Positions 14,061 through 26,744 of a stretch of DNA of 64,000 nt are shown in pieces. The stretch's first letter is position 1. Every line of letters starts with the position of its first letter. Position numbers and translations under genes: made by a program. Where the stretch lies: assembly GCA_036365515.1 (NCBI GenBank), contig CM070877.1, forward strand, positions 19,224,701 to 19,288,700, in the 5' to 3' direction. The DNA is from Torymus aiolomorphi (taxonomy: Eukaryota > Arthropoda > Insecta > Hymenoptera > Torymidae). The notes beneath the pieces are model-generated. The model was not told the DNA's origin. It saw nothing but the letters and a program-made list of their open reading frames with translations, and ran no database searches.

Positions 14061-14707
14061 GATTTGGGCTGATATTTTTTGTTTTTATAAAAATAATTAA
14101 TTGGGATATATATTAATTAATATATATACATTGATGTATATATATTAAGTATGGATCGCTAAGTTTTGACGAGAGAATCTTATTCTCTGAATTTATTTGA
14201 CCACTATGTGATCGACTAATTTTTATTAGTTTATGTTTATGATCTAAAGAGGCTGAGAACCATATCAGCGAAACGTTATCTAATTTATATGAAGTTGTTT
14301 TAATTCTTAGTAATTTTTGGGTTAACTCTGTCAACTTTGAAAAATTTTCCTTTATTAAAAGTGAGATGGTTACTGTACCGCGCCGGAAAAGAGAGTGAGA
14401 GTAGGTACAGTACCGATACATTAGATTTAACGTGGATTGTTATATAATCACGTACTACGTAGATCAATGACTTGTATATTATGCGCGCGAATATTTAAAT
14501 AATTAAATTGATTAATTGCCTAAGAACTGAAATTCATCACGCATCCTCAATTAAACAATTTAATTTTTATCTAATACATTGCATTTTCTATTCAGTACGT
14601 ACGTTTACATATAAATATATTACATTGTTATAAAAGAAAAAATAAAAATTTGGTAAAAATAATATTTGAAGTATCACTATAAACTAATGCCCTAATAAAT
14701 GTCTTGG

Positions 14708-17700
14708 TCACTTTCGCTCGATTGCCTTCAGGCCTACCGCCTCGATGAACTCTTGCAGCTTACGCTGGTTAGTGGCTTTAGTAAGCGCATCAGCCAGCAT
14801 GTGTGATGACTGTAAGAATTCAACCTCGATCTCGTTCTTCTCTACACACCCTTTCACAAAATGATGGCGAAGGTTTATATGTTTCGTTCTTGCACTGAAC
14901 TTTGAGTTCTTACTCAAATCAATCGCTCCTTTATTGTCGCAACAAATTAGCAGTGGCTTTACAGGCGGAACAATCAGCAACTCTTATGGGCAAGTCGATT
15001 AAGCCATAAAGCTTCCTGGGTGGCTGCCGAAAGCGACAAATGCTCTGCTTCTGTACTGGATAAGGCAACTGTAGCTTGTCTGCGGCTATTCCAACTTATG
15101 GTGCTTCCTTGCAAAATAAAAATATAACCAGTGGTAAAACGAGGATCCTCGGGATTCGTTGCCCAGCTAGCGTCGCAGTAACCAAGGATGCTACTATTAC
15201 TGTACCTTAAACACAGGTGCTTGGTCCCTTGGATGTACCGAAAAATTCTCTTCACTGCATTCCACTGTGACTCACTGAAGGACTGATTAAATCTACTGAC
15301 GTCACTCACGGCATGGGCTAAGTCTGTCTGGTAGCCTGTACTAAGTACAATAGAGAGCCAACTGCATTCTGGTATGGTACATCAGATGGATTAAAGTTTG
15401 ACTGCGGTAACGATGCCAAATTGCAGCTCCCATTGTCCATGAGTGTACTAGTGCTCCTGCACTCTTTCATACCAAACGCATCCAAAAGTGATGTAATGTA
15501 GTCAGCCTGGTCAAGCTCTATAGTTCCACTTACTTTGTCCCGACGAATATTAATACAAAGACACCTTTTAATCGGTCCCAAATCCTTGATGGTACCGATT
15601 TTTTGCAGGCCTTCTTTGAGTATTCGAAAAAAATCGATGCTATTTGTGAGGACAAAGAGATCGTCGACGAACACACCTATAATGATACATTTATTAGTAG
15701 TGAAGTAAAAATATATACACGCATCTAATTTAGACTGAACAATATTCATAGATTTGAGAGCGTTATCAAGTTTCTCGTTCCATTTTCTGCTCCCTTTCTT
15801 GAGTCCATAAATACCTTTCTTTAATAAGCAAACTTTATTTTCCTGACCCTTGGATACAAAGCCTTGTCGTTGCTGGAGGTATACTTTTTCAGTCCTATTT
15901 CCATGAAGAAATGCAGTTTCGACATCTAAATGAAAAATATCCAGATCCTTTTTTACAGCATAGGCGAAAAGTAGTCTGAAAGAAGTGAAGCGGACCACTG
16001 GGGAATAAGTCTCTTCATAATTCACTCCTTTTACCTGTGAAAAACCCTGAACTACCAATCTTACTTTGTAACGAGTGTTTCCATCTTGTAAAACTTTCTT
16101 CTTATACACCCATCTGCTTCCAACAACTGACTCCCAAGTACTCTTTTTGATAATAGATTGATACTCGCTCCGCATCGCCTGCTTCCATTGAGCTGCTTCA
16201 GAATCTGTAATAGCTTGGTGATAATTCTTTGGTTCACCTGGCATGGTAATAGCAGAGTATGTCACGTAATCGTCCATGTGTTTGGGTTTAAACTTCCTTC
16301 TCTGTGATTTTCGTACTGGACTTGTGATCTCCTCTTCTGAGCTTGTGTCTTCTGCTGGTTGCATTTGCTTCGACTGAGACCTTGTCAAAGGCCGAGAAGC
16401 ACCTTCACTAGGCTGTTTGACTGATAACCTCGAGTGGGCAATAAAATTTTTATCTGTCTTCTTTCTTGTATTCTCATTGTTTTCCTTTTCTTCAGCTAAA
16501 TCTTCCAGATTACTCTTGTTTGCAGCTTCAGCGATGATATCATCTTGTGCAGGTAAGCATTCTTCATTATCTATAATCTCCTTTTGAGGTTGTACATCCG
16601 TCGTTTCATCCAATTCAGTGGCTTGGGCAGATTCCAGTGGCAAAAGGGCTTGCTTCAGTGGAGTGAATAGTGCCTCATCGTCAAAAAATTCAACATTGCT
16701 GGCGCAAAATACTTTCTGGTCCTGTTCACTCCATAAGCGATACCCCTTTTGACTTTCACTGTAACCTAACATGATAGCTGGTCTAGATGTTGGTTCTATT
16801 TTTGACCTATGATTGCTGGGTATATAGGCTCTAGCCTTGCAACCAAAAAAACGCAAGTTACTCACGTCAGGTTTCTTGCCTGTCCAAGCTTCTTCTGGAG
16901 TGATGCCTCCCAGACATCTTTTAGGACTTCTGTTCGACAAATAGCAGGCTGTCGATATAGCTTCAGCCCAGCATTTCAGCGGTAGCTTGGACTCAGCCAG
17001 CATACACCGAGTCTTCTCAAGCAAGATCCTATTGACACGCTCTGCCCTTCCATTTTGCTGAGGCTGATAAGGTATAGAGGTGTCGTGCTTGACACCCAGT
17101 GATTCAAGTGTGCTTGTAAGAGTGGAGTTGACATACTCAAGACCATTGTCGGTTCTAAGCACCTTCAGTTTATGCCCTGACTGATTCTCAACAAACATGA
17201 TAAACTTCTTGACTATATCTGGAACTCTTCTGCTTGATAAAGTAAACAAAGATTTTCCTTGAATAGTCGTCAAGAAAAATGACAAAATACCTAGCTTGCC
17301 CTATGGATGGCTCGCTTACTTGGCATACGTCACTGTGCACCAGGCTGAGCTGAGCTGGAGCACGATGGTCTGTTTTTACAAAAGGTTTACTGACTAATTT
17401 GCCTGCTACACACACTTCACATTTATTCAGCTGACCTTCACTGATCTGAATACCTGTAGCTACATGGCTCAGCTGCTTGAGGTGCGCAATGTTTAAATGT
17501 GCTAGCCTTCTGTGCCATAAGCCTATACTCTGGTCCGCTGTGGCTTTAAAGGCAACATTGGCACTAAACCTGGAAGTTTTGGTTTCACATGGTTGAAGGT
17601 TCAGTTTATAAACACTATTCTTACTGAGTGTTCCTTCCAGCATCACTGCATCACTGGGATTCACTATCAAACATTTATTGTCAATAAAAGTCACTTTAAA

Positions 17701-17904
17701 TCCTCTTTTAATAATGGCACTGACCGACACTAAATTGCAGGTTATGTCTGGTACATACAGTACGTTTTGTAGCAACACTTTTCTTTTTTTCTGAGGTCCC
17801 TGTTGACAGAGTAAAATATCACCTTCTGCTTGGACGGATAATCTTGCCTTGTTGGCGGCGGTAACTTCACTCCCTCTGGGCTTACGTATATTTGTCATGT
17901 GCAC
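14708..17904 (-). mobile_element. Ty1/copia retrotransposon, pol only, broken
   Basis: The minus strand encodes copia pol in the expected order. The protease tail (HMTN) is followed by the GAG-pre-integrase finger (LWHRRLAHLN and CEVC), the integrase core (LVHSDVC, FLDDYSRK), reverse transcriptase (EETYSPVVRF, LDVETAFLHG, and VFVDDLFVLTN as the YVDD box) and RNase H (GYCDASWA, STEAEHLSLS, ADALTKA). The frames are 17188-17904, 15318-17285, 14974-15309 and 14708-14980, so at least three frameshifts separate them. Gag and most of protease are missing at the 5' end near 17.9 kb. I found no convincing LTR pair. It is a dead, truncated copy. Confidence 0.93.
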
Positions 17905-18094
17905 CTGGCTTCAATAAGTGCAATAACTGACAGTGTAAATTGCTAAGCGGCGCTACGGAATTGTAACATGCGGGTAAACCGGAACCGTCTGGATATATAG
18001 GAAAGTGCACGTCGTAAGAGTGGGCGGGCGAGCTTCATCCAGCCACACTGAATTAACGTACTGTGTCGTTACAATATGTACATAATAAATAACG

Positions 18095-18640
18095 TAGCAA
18101 TTTAGGTGAAAAATTAGATGAAAAATTAGGTGAAAAATTAGGTGAATTTAACCTAAAACTTACGTGATTTTCACCCGACATTCAGGTGAACATCACCAGA
18201 AATAAATTATAGCTTCGTTCTCCTGTTACCCTCTTCCAGCTTTATTTCACGTGGATTTCAGGTTCATTTCACCTACGTCTCACGTTGTTTTCATATGCAT
18301 TGATTCTAAAATTCACATGATTATCACCAGAAATCTACATGAAGTTCACAACAAAATTTCCCAAAAACCACGTGAAAGTCAACAGGATAAAGGATAACAC
18401 GATAAGAAAGCTATAATTTATTCCTGGTGAAGTTCACGTGAATATCGGGTGAAACGACGTGAATTTCACATAAAATTCATGTGGCATTTTTGGAATTTTG
18501 ACGTGGAATCCACTAGAACATCACATAAAATTTGGGTAGATCTCACATGGGTTTCACCTGAATTTTACGTGAGTTTTAGGTGAAAATTCAGGTGATAATT
18601 CAGGTGGAAATACAGGTGAAAACCAGCTGAATGTTTGCAA
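18095..18640. repeat. Foldback element rich in AGGTGAA/CACGTGAA words
   Basis: A 0.55-kb palindrome-like block is centred near 18340. Segments such as AAATTATAGCTTCGTTCTCC in the left half reappear inverted in the right half (AAGCTATAATTTATTCCTGG). The arms are saturated with the words AGGTGAA, CACCTGAA and CACGTGAA. There is no coding frame. The outer ends are imperfect and no target duplication was identified. Confidence 0.65.
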
Positions 18641-18647
18641 TCGGGAT

Positions 18648-18879
18648 AGTATTAACTTCAAAACGGTGTTTTTAATTAAATATAAATATTCAGTTAAGTG
18701 GTTTTTCCGGGCACAGGTACAGTTAAGTGGTTATACATTTAGCTGATATTTGCTCTTTGAACGCGTTTCAGATTTCCGGACCAAGTCTACATGAAAAAGG
18801 GTAGTTAAAAGGTATAAATTCTGGTGCTAACTCAATTTTGACAGAAAGTCAGTTAAGTCGTTATTCCTGGAAGCCACAG
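18648..18879. repeat. Truncated copy of the TIR element seen at 34.4-35.8 kb
   Basis: This segment is the reverse complement of the flanks of the element at 34379-35818, including the terminus GTTAAGTCGTTATTCCTGG followed by AAGCCACAG at its right end. It lacks the second terminus and the internal part. It abuts the foldback block at 18095-18640, which may have broken it. Confidence 0.75.
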
Positions 18880-18899
18880 TATTCTATTGAGGCAACATA

Positions 18900-20457
18900 A
18901 ATCCTTTTAATTGCTATATCAATAATATTCATAATGTACATCTCGTGGATTTCTCTACACTAAGACCTGATTTCCGCTTCATCTCAAATAGCCGATTCAA
19001 TCGTTAACACCGCGGAGATGCAGCTCAATGAACAATCGAACTCTGACCTTCCGAGTGCTTCCGCCCCCTAGGGACAAAGAGTAGAGCTGCGAGCACACCG
19101 GACGAGCAATAAGAGAGCGACAGCTCTATATATATATATATCGCATATATGTATACCTTATATACCGGATAGAATAAGCACACAGCTCCGATCTGCAGCG
19201 ACAATAACCGCGTTGAGCGACCGCCACAAAGAGACGGGAGGCAGCTGTGTGCGTTCTCGCGCGATGACATTTGCATTGCAGGACCCTTGCAGAAATTGAT
19301 TCTCAAATCCCCTCGCGCGCGCGCAGCTCCACAGCACTGTCGGAAGAAGTGAAACGGTGGAAGAGCGGACAAAGGTGAAAGAGAAGAGGGATGGAATGCG
19401 GGAGGGTTTGTACGCGCGCAAGATTTAATTGCATCGAGTGGTCTAATCTCGGCCACGGGCTGCGGTGTGTATAATAGGTACGCGCTGTATATAGCGTAAT
19501 GAGAGTTCGATGCGTCCTTTGTTGCGGAAAATAAGATCGGAATTCTGGTGGTTCGGTACAGGTGCCTTTGCAGACATTTTTAGCGTTTCGAAACATTGTA
19601 CTGATGAGCTATTATTTGTACAGGTGTCACTAGAACTGGATATTTTCATTTGAATTTATTACACTTGAAATTCGCTTAGCAATCATTTTTATTCTTCTTT
19701 CGGTTGGCGCTCCCTTTAAATAGTGTTCCATTATCGAATTAAAGCATATATGCTCGCGCTAATCAGTTTGTGGCCTTATTCTAATTAATATTATTATTAT
19801 TTATCACTGAATAGCCATTTGGTACGGCTCATTACAAATTTACAAATAGTGAAAATAGCAATATGAGTACAGGTAAAATAACATTACCCTTTACTCAAAA
19901 TTTGTACGGGTGATACTGACGAATTTTTCGTTATATGACATTATAAGAAGAAAGTTTAATACATAAACATAAACATATAGATATAAAAATAAAACGATAT
20001 AACAATTACATTTTTTTAATCGCTCAGACAAAATTACACTATTCCAGTATGTGTTAACGTTTCGCAATACACATACCTATATAAATATTATTTAATAAGT
20101 ATATATTTGAATTATAATTACAATTTTTTTCAATACAGTAATTCCTTTTATAAAAAAAGTGTTGACTTAAGTTAGTTAATAAATCAAATTTGTATTGCTA
20201 CGTAATCACGCCATTAGGAGCAGTCAAATCTGTATATATAGTCACTTGTTTGAATGTATAATTTAAGATAATATTTCTATATATGAATATGAATTTCTAG
20301 TTTATCTTGTGCATGAGATATTTTTTAACTCAAAAAATTTTATGATTAATTTTTTCACCAGATGTTGAAGGTTTTCTAGTGATTGGTACTGTAATAATAA
20401 CATATAAAATTTCATTCTTTTTTATAAGATGTTCCTTTTCTATTTTAATTAATAATA
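18900..20457. other. No gene seen; GC-rich island in AT-rich flanks
   Basis: Positions about 19000-19560 are clearly richer in GC and CpG than the surroundings and contain a TA repeat near 19125-19142. Several long open frames here overlap on the same strand and show no family motif, so I do not call a protein. It could be a promoter or 5' exon of an unseen gene, but nothing proves it. The remainder to 20.46 kb is AT-rich. Confidence 0.4.
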
Positions 20458-20540
20458 TACACTGTCAGAAAACTTCCATATGTATATATAGGCATACAAT
20501 GTGTACATTTGGAAACGCAAAATCGCTACGATCGGGCTCT
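20458..20540. repeat. Fragment of a small palindromic repeat
   Basis: The piece starting CTGTCAGAAAACTTCCATAT and continuing through GGCATACAATGTGTACATTTGG is repeated, inverted, at about 25440-25530, and its first 18 bp recur at 22886-22906. It lies just upstream of the truncated DUF4803 gene and could mark the break point. Confidence 0.6.
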
Positions 20541-20608
20541 AACTTTATACCGTGCAAAAAAGTGCTACTTAGGTCACACGTATCGTAATGTACTATTTCA
20601 CGTTTCAG

Positions 20609-21707
20609 GATCCCAATAAGAGTCGTAGATATGAATACATTGAGTATGGAAATAGCTAACGTTACGATCTACCAGGCACTTGTTCGAAGTCTTCGATAAA
20701 AGTATCTAGCTGGACTCGTGGAACTGTATCGTGCAGTTACTGCATGAGCACGTGTGACGACTATGGTTATAGCAATTCCGATCGATACGTCAACTTAAGA
20801 CTCGTAGCAGCAACTAAGATTGGAAATTAGTAAGTTGACAATGTTCATAAAGTACCTATTATTATTATTATATGACGTAATGGTTTCATCCCAATTATAG
20901 CGTTGTAACTGGAGTGAGATTCCGAAAGGTCAACCACATTATTCACGTTCTGATACAGAAAGGCAAGTTATTGCCCGGCGGCGAAATTGATGCGAGCTTT
21001 GTGCAGGGGAAGCCGATTGAGAGTTACAAGGTAGGCGAGCCAATGCCTGATACTGTGGGAATGCAGCGCGAGTACATTCCGTGCGAAGATGTTGATTATC
21101 TCGCACTCGAGTGGAAAGTTAACAGAGCGAATAGTATGGATGATAAGTCGCTAATTCGCAAAGCCGCGGTTAATTTGGATGACGTCGATTTTGGAGAGCA
21201 CTCGAACGGCGGTGATTATGTGGTCACTGGAGTGAAGTTTTATATGAACGTGGTCGAAGGCTTCGGGATACATTTGAATTTTGAAGTTCGTATGTCACCT
21301 TTCGATATTAATACGGGAAGAGTTAATTATCAAAATACTCCGTATGCTGCTAATAAACCTTTCACCAGTGGTCTGGAATTAACATTTTTAAAGATAGATA
21401 AGTAAGTGTAACTTTTATAGATGTAAATTTGCAACTTTCTTTTATACACTGAGGAGTGAAGTAAAACTCGACAACCTCGATGTGCCAACTAACTCAGGAG
21501 CGCGGGCAGTACCGACATTGCAAACGAATCAATATCTTTATTTTGCGACATCCTCATGGAAAACCGATGCAGAATAACATTCGTAGATTTACAATCCGTT
21601 GAAATAAGAGTAGTCCGGGATCTGGTGGGTTCTTATCACTAAAAGTCTTTACTTACAATTACGAACCTCAGCTGCAAGCAGAAGTAGATGAAAAAGCTGT
21701 TTCATAA
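20609..21707 (+). pseudogene. DUF4803-family protein, decayed and 5'-truncated
   Basis: DUF4803 proteins are secreted arthropod proteins of unknown function. Three exons are readable: 20609-20829, 20901-21401 and 21454-21707. Family signatures in order are SRRYEYIEYG, CSYCMSTCDDYG, SDRYVNLR, then YVVTGVRFRKVNHIIHV, NLDDV, GDYVVTGVKF, HLNFEVRMSPF and, at the end, ITFVDLQSVEI and GSGGFLSLKVFTYNYEP. Splice phases agree across both introns. The gene is broken: an in-frame TAA follows YEYIEYGNS in the first exon, and the last exon needs two frame changes (after TSSWKTDAE and before GSGGF). The signal peptide and N-terminal half are missing upstream. A polyadenylation-like AATAAA follows near 21736. 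Sequencing error could explain one lesion but hardly three. Confidence 0.85.
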
Positions 21708-21946
21708 CGTTGCGAAACATATTCTGTGTAATCTGTAAATAAACCAATCATAATTTTAATAATGCTTAATATAACACAGCTGCGTAAATGTACATATAGG
21801 GTCGTTAATTATAAAAGATGGTTACTAAGAGGGGGAAATGTTTGCTCTTCGGCTACTGTTGCGTAAAAATTGACATTACATTAAAGAGATAGTAAGAATA
21901 AATAATAAGATTTTTCCCATCCGGTAACAAAAATGGAGTAGCTTAA

Positions 21947-22384
21947 GGTAGTTCTCTTCATATTGCAAAAACTGAAAAAGCTTTTCAAAAAAATATACAA
22001 ATATTCTTCAAAGTCAGAGAAATGATACCATATGTTTGTTTGTATACATTGCGGAACAAATTTTTGAGAAAAAAAATTTTTGAAAATGGTTATTTTTACA
22101 TGAGAGTAAATGAGTACTATATCAACTGTGACAGAAAGTAATAGTATTACTCAACAAAAAAACTGGACTTCAAAAAGAAAAACGTAGCTTAAGAAATATG
22201 AAATTCTTCTCTTTCTGTTAAGTTTATCAAATATGTGTCAAGCCAATCTTTTTAAAAAGATATTAATGATTATAAACACAAATAGCAGACGACGTGCACG
22301 AGAGCGAGAGAGACAGAATGACGCCCATGACATAGTTTGTGCTCTCGCTGAGCGCACAAACTGTAGTGCCCGAAGAGAACCACC
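21947..22384. mobile_element. 438-bp TTAA-flanked MITE
   Basis: TTAA lies outside both ends (21943-21946 and 22385-22388). The 13-bp termini GGTAGTTCTCTTC and GAAGAGAACCACC are inverted repeats with one mismatch. There is no transposase. The first eight bases match the terminus of the foldback element at 34536-35221, so the two may be mobilised by the same enzyme. The DNA from 22390 to 22880 shows no supported gene. Confidence 0.75.
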
Positions 22385-22907
22385 TTAAGGATATAATTTT
22401 GACTTTCTTTGAGTATAATTTTAATAACAAGCGATGCAACGAAATATATAGGTATGCCGTGAAGTGAAGCCAATTCCACTGACTGAGATTTCACATCGAT
22501 GAACACGCAGAGATTCGCTCTGGCTTTTGATCCGCACGACCGACATAATCGATACTCCAAGTGAACTGTATGTACATTATAATTGACGCGTGACAAATAT
22601 GATTTTCTTCATCCCCTAGCCGAAAGTACGGCCTTCCCGGCTCGATTTCGCGCTGGGAAGAGCGACTTTTGTGGCCGCTCTTTGTTGATCGTTGCATGGC
22701 AACGTCCGCGACAGCGCACGTGTTGTAACCTAAACTATGCTAACCCTTCCAAATGTGATGACAAGAAAATCATTTGTAAAATCGGAAAATTGAAAAGATA
22801 TAGGTGTATTAAATTAATTTTATGTTATTATTAATATATTAAACAATATATTTATAACTCTAATAATCAATTATGTTCTTATATTGCATACATACTGTCA
22901 GAAAGCT

Positions 22908-22908
<1 letters not shown>

Positions 22909-22966
<58 letters not shown>
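22909..22966. repeat. (CA)n microsatellite
   Basis: About 29 CA units. They replace the 3' end of the DUF4371 transposase frame, and they abut an 18-bp word (22886-22906) shared with the small palindromic repeats at 20.46 and 25.5 kb. Confidence 0.95.
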
Positions 22967-25900
22967 GTTTCCCATTTTAATTTCCATAGCTGTAATTCAG
23001 CTATTATAATTTTTTCCAGCATGTTTGCTGGTTTATTTAAAATCACAACAAACTTTTCGGCAATTTTACGAGCAGCACTTTTGACTAAATGTTCATCTTT
23101 CAAAATTGCCGAGTCTGGGAATAAGATATTTAAATTATATAAGTCTAAAGTCTTCTCCGAGAAGCGGCACTTCAGATCCTCTATAACATGTTCTATAATA
23201 GGTATGTACATTGACTGTCTGTAATATTCAATAGGACTGTTTGAAGTGTAGTTTTCACGGTATGTCTGTCGACTAGTTTTTCGAGAAAGTTTTATTTCTA
23301 TTTCTAATTCCTCTGCTACACCGCAAGCTTCTTCATAAAGCGAGGAAAATACTTTATCGCAATTATCACGTTTAGATTTTAAAATCTTTAATGTATCTAC
23401 AACGATATCATTAGCTGTTTTAAGGTCGATCTGAGTCTTTTGAAAGAAACGACTTAATTGTACAGTACAACTAAGCAAATCAGAAAGACAAATAACTGCC
23501 ATGAGAAAATCACAATCACAAAGAGCGAGACGCAATATTTTAGCTTTTGATGCTGTTTGAATGTCTTTCCACATAGATATGAATTCAAGCGATTCAATAA
23601 TTTTCGGGAGCAGTAATCTGAACTGTAAAACACCGTCATGTCGTTCTACCCATCGTGTTTCACAGAGACCAGAAAGTTGATGCCCCATGACGGATTTAAG
23701 TGCGTGAGATCGTTTCGATGATGCATTAAAAAACGCTATAGTTTCTTTCATCGTTCCTACAGCATTTCTCACTGATTGAACAGATGAAGACTTTGATATT
23801 GAAAGATTAAGCATATGGTTATAACATGGGCAATAAACTGCATTAACAAGTTCTTTTTGAATAGTCGTAACTGCTCTACAAGATTCAGACGTCATAACTG
23901 AACACCCATCTGTTGTTATACCTACACAATTTTCAAAATTCAAATTTAAGCCTTTTAAAGTTTCAATAACTACTTGTCCTATATTAGAGCCTGTTAATCT
24001 TGTTTCTAAACAGGCTTGCCCAATATCATTTATTTTATTTATTTCGTCATGAAGATTTAAAAATTTAATAAAGTCTTTATAGATTAAATTATTATAAACG
24101 TATCTAATTACAAGGGTCATTTGTGATATATGTGCAATATCTGTAGTTTCGTCAATCATAACACTGTAGAATTTTGCTTTTTGAATACGGTTAACAATCA
24201 CTTGTAAAATTTCTTCAGCACAGCAACTTATAATTTCGTTTTGCGTAGTTTTACTGATATAAGTTGCTCGAACGGAAGTTTGTTTTAAGTGTTCTCGCAA
24301 TGTAGAATCTCCACACTTAATTCGAAATCTTAACAGCTCCCTAAAATTTCCTTCATTGACAGGACTTTCAGATTGCAGTGGTCCATCATCACGGTGGCCC
24401 CGAAAAGCTATATTTTGATGACCGAGAAAAATTACAGATTCAACGATAGGTTTTAGTCGAAGGCGATTTTCTCTAATTTGCTCCAATCTTTGAGAATGAA
24501 CTTGATTTTGTACATCTAATTTTGGATTTTCATTTACTTTTAGAAATGATTTTGCAGCTTGTACAGCGGCGATATGATACTCTCTTGTACTGTGAGTACT
24601 TAGCGCACCATCTTTTCCAAAAAGTTTCGCAAAACTTGTCAGTGGCTGTAATACTAACTTATTTAATACAACATTTTTTCTATAACCCCCTACTCCAGCG
24701 TTTACAAAAAAAGGGCAATATTTACAGTAAAATCCTTTTTTAATGTCACTAAACACAAGCCAATCGAAACCATCTAAATGTTTATGACTAGCATATCTTT
24801 TTTCATCTTTATTATTTTTATGGTGTACAGAGTAAGGAAAGTTATAATTTTTTGGCGGGATCCAAGGGTTTAACAGTAGCTGCTTTTTTATTAAATCATT
24901 AACTGATGTTCCGACAAAATTTCCAATATCTAAAGTTGCACCAGTATCCACAATTTGATTTTTGTTTTCATTCAACGAAATATTATTCACTTCTGTTTCA
25001 GTAGAAAAATTATTTTCAAAAGATGCTTGCATATCACAAGAAGTAACTGTTGATGATTTTGGAACAGATTTATCTTTTGGAATTGTAAAGAAAAAATTTG
25101 TAATTGTATTCTTTTTCTTTTCACTACTATTTAAGTCATTCGAAACGTTTAGCTGAGGTACATCATTTATTACTTTATCTAGAAAATAAAAAATTGATCT
25201 GTTACTTGTAGTTCAGAGCAATTACGTCAATGCATAGAAAAAAGAATTAAAAACTTTACAATAAAAATAGTTTTATTTTAATTGTTGTAAAAAGACAAAT
25301 GTCTACAAAAAATCTAACTTTTATTTCTACGGTGAAATACGATGTTTTTTCAGACCTATTGCAATTTGCAAAATACGCTTATTATTACGGGTGGTAGCTT
25401 CGCATAAATAGTTGAAGCGCGAGAACGAAGCTCGGAAACTTCCATATATATAGTCATATTGTGTTTCCATTTTGCGATTCCAAATGTACACATTGTATAC
25501 CTATATATGGAAGTTTTCTGACAGTATGACAGTATGTAGCTAAAGAGAGAGAGAGAGACCGAAGCTACGACCGACGCTGTACGAGAGGAAGCCATGACGA
25601 CCAGCAAGCTAGCAATCATCACGTCGACCTGCCGAGACGACTGACAACTACCCGTTCACCTATAGCAACCAAGTCCCCGTGTCAGATTGTTCGTGTTCGG
25701 TGATTCGGTCTCCGTGACTATTTCACGCCTCGCTTATAGTGGCTGAGTTGTAGTTATCGCCGCTTCGTTCATACGCTTCAACGATGTATGCGAAGCTATC
25801 CACCCGTAACACTTATTGTAGAGAAAAAATTTATTATTTATGTGAAAATATTACCTGAATTAACATCATGTCGTAAAAGATTAGCCTTATCAACACTGTT

Positions 25901-26071
25901 TACATTTACGTTCAATGTTTCATCTTAGGTTTGATTCAAAATCGCAACTTCTTTCTGGCTTGCCTGCGCATCTTGATTTACTCGGGTTAAATTCAAAAAT
26001 TGTTGCAATTTCGGGTATTTGACTTGAGATGACTTTTCTTTTTCTTCAATGACTTTTCGTTTTCCTGTCAT
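22909..26071 (-). CDS. hAT-like DUF4371 transposase (TTF zinc finger), probably inactive
   Basis: A two-exon gene on the minus strand: exon 1 is 26071-25855 (start MTGKRKVIEEKE) and exon 2 is 25178 down to about 22909, joined in phase across a 676-bp intron. Exon 2 encodes about 755 residues. A TTF-type zinc finger (FYCKYC, later H) comes first, then the DUF4371 core with YSVMIDETTDI, CVGITTDGCSVM, CPCYNHMLNL and GLCETRWVERHDGV, as in zinc finger MYM-type 1-like and THAP0-like proteins derived from hAT transposases. The expected C-terminal dimerisation domain is cut off: the frame runs into a CA microsatellite and codes Val-Cys repeats. Exon 1 also has one in-frame TAA (25925-25927). The long open frame suggests a young copy that has just lost function; a shorter working protein starting at 25032 is possible. 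Confidence 0.85.
25385..25809. mobile_element. MITE with TTACGGGTGG termini in the transposase intron
   Basis: Terminal inverted repeats TTACGGGTGG(A)TAGCTTCGCATA (25385-25406 and 25787-25809, one indel) bound a 425-bp non-coding element. The flanks CGCTTATT (25376-25383) and CACTTATT (25810-25817) match in 7 of 8 positions, as expected for an 8-bp hAT-type target duplication. A further small palindrome (about 25438-25530) is nested inside. It lies wholly inside the intron of the DUF4371 gene. Confidence 0.75.
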
Positions 26072-26079
26072 TTTAATTA

Positions 26080-26740
26080 ATCAAGTACAATACCAAATAC
26101 TTTTACTTTCGATTCACAATATCACTTCAAACTATTTTAATAAACATAACTTTCATCGATGAGACCTTTCTTCTTGACAGTCTAGGCATCAACTGAGAAA
26201 AATAAGAAGTATAATCTCAGAGCTCTTATTTTTCCGCGAATCTGTATCAAAACAACGCACCAACGCGAGCCGCACCTCCGCGCGACGCGCAGCGCCGAGC
26301 CACCGGCCGCCCGCCAGTAATTTCCCGCGAATCTGCATCAATAGTCCTGGTTTGCTGTAGCGGTTGCCGTGGCCGATTATGATCCACGAATGAACCCAAA
26401 CATTTCTAACGTATTTTGACTCCCTGAATACGAATATATTGGATAATTTTGCGAAAAACTTAACCATAAATTGTTATTAATAATTTTTAATAATAAAATT
26501 AAAGTTGAAGTTTTTCGTTCTAAAAAATTATTTGTTCATATTCTTTGAACAATTTCAAACCAAAAGTATAATTTGAGTTTTTTCGTATAATCGTATAACG
26601 GCTGTAGCAAACTCGGACTACAAAACAATCCACTAGGTATGAACGTGCGACGCCGCGCCTCCAGCTCCACGCGTCGCGCAACGCCGAGCCCCCGCACGTA
26701 AGTAAAACATCGTTTGCAATCTATAGTGCACGTTTACACG
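26080..26740. other. No gene seen; two related GC-rich blocks
   Basis: Two GC-rich blocks (about 26260-26330 and 26645-26700) share GCGCCGAGCC-type words and are separated by AT-rich DNA. The phrase CCGCGAATCTG also occurs twice (26234 and 26326). The open frame on the minus strand at 26189-26467 has no recognisable motif. I regard this as dispersed repeat sequence. Confidence 0.45.
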
Positions 26741-26744
26741 ATAT

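Noticed and set aside
14400..14700. 3' LTR of the copia element
   Set aside because: No matching direct repeat exists beyond 17.9 kb and no TG...CA pair could be defined.
19025..19649. Four overlapping minus-strand frames in a GC-rich island
   Set aside because: No motif, overlapping frames and composition bias. Kept only as a possible promoter-like region.
22693..22705. GTTGCATGGCAAC, similar to an RFX X-box
   Set aside because: It is one base short of the canonical palindrome and there is no gene nearby to regulate.
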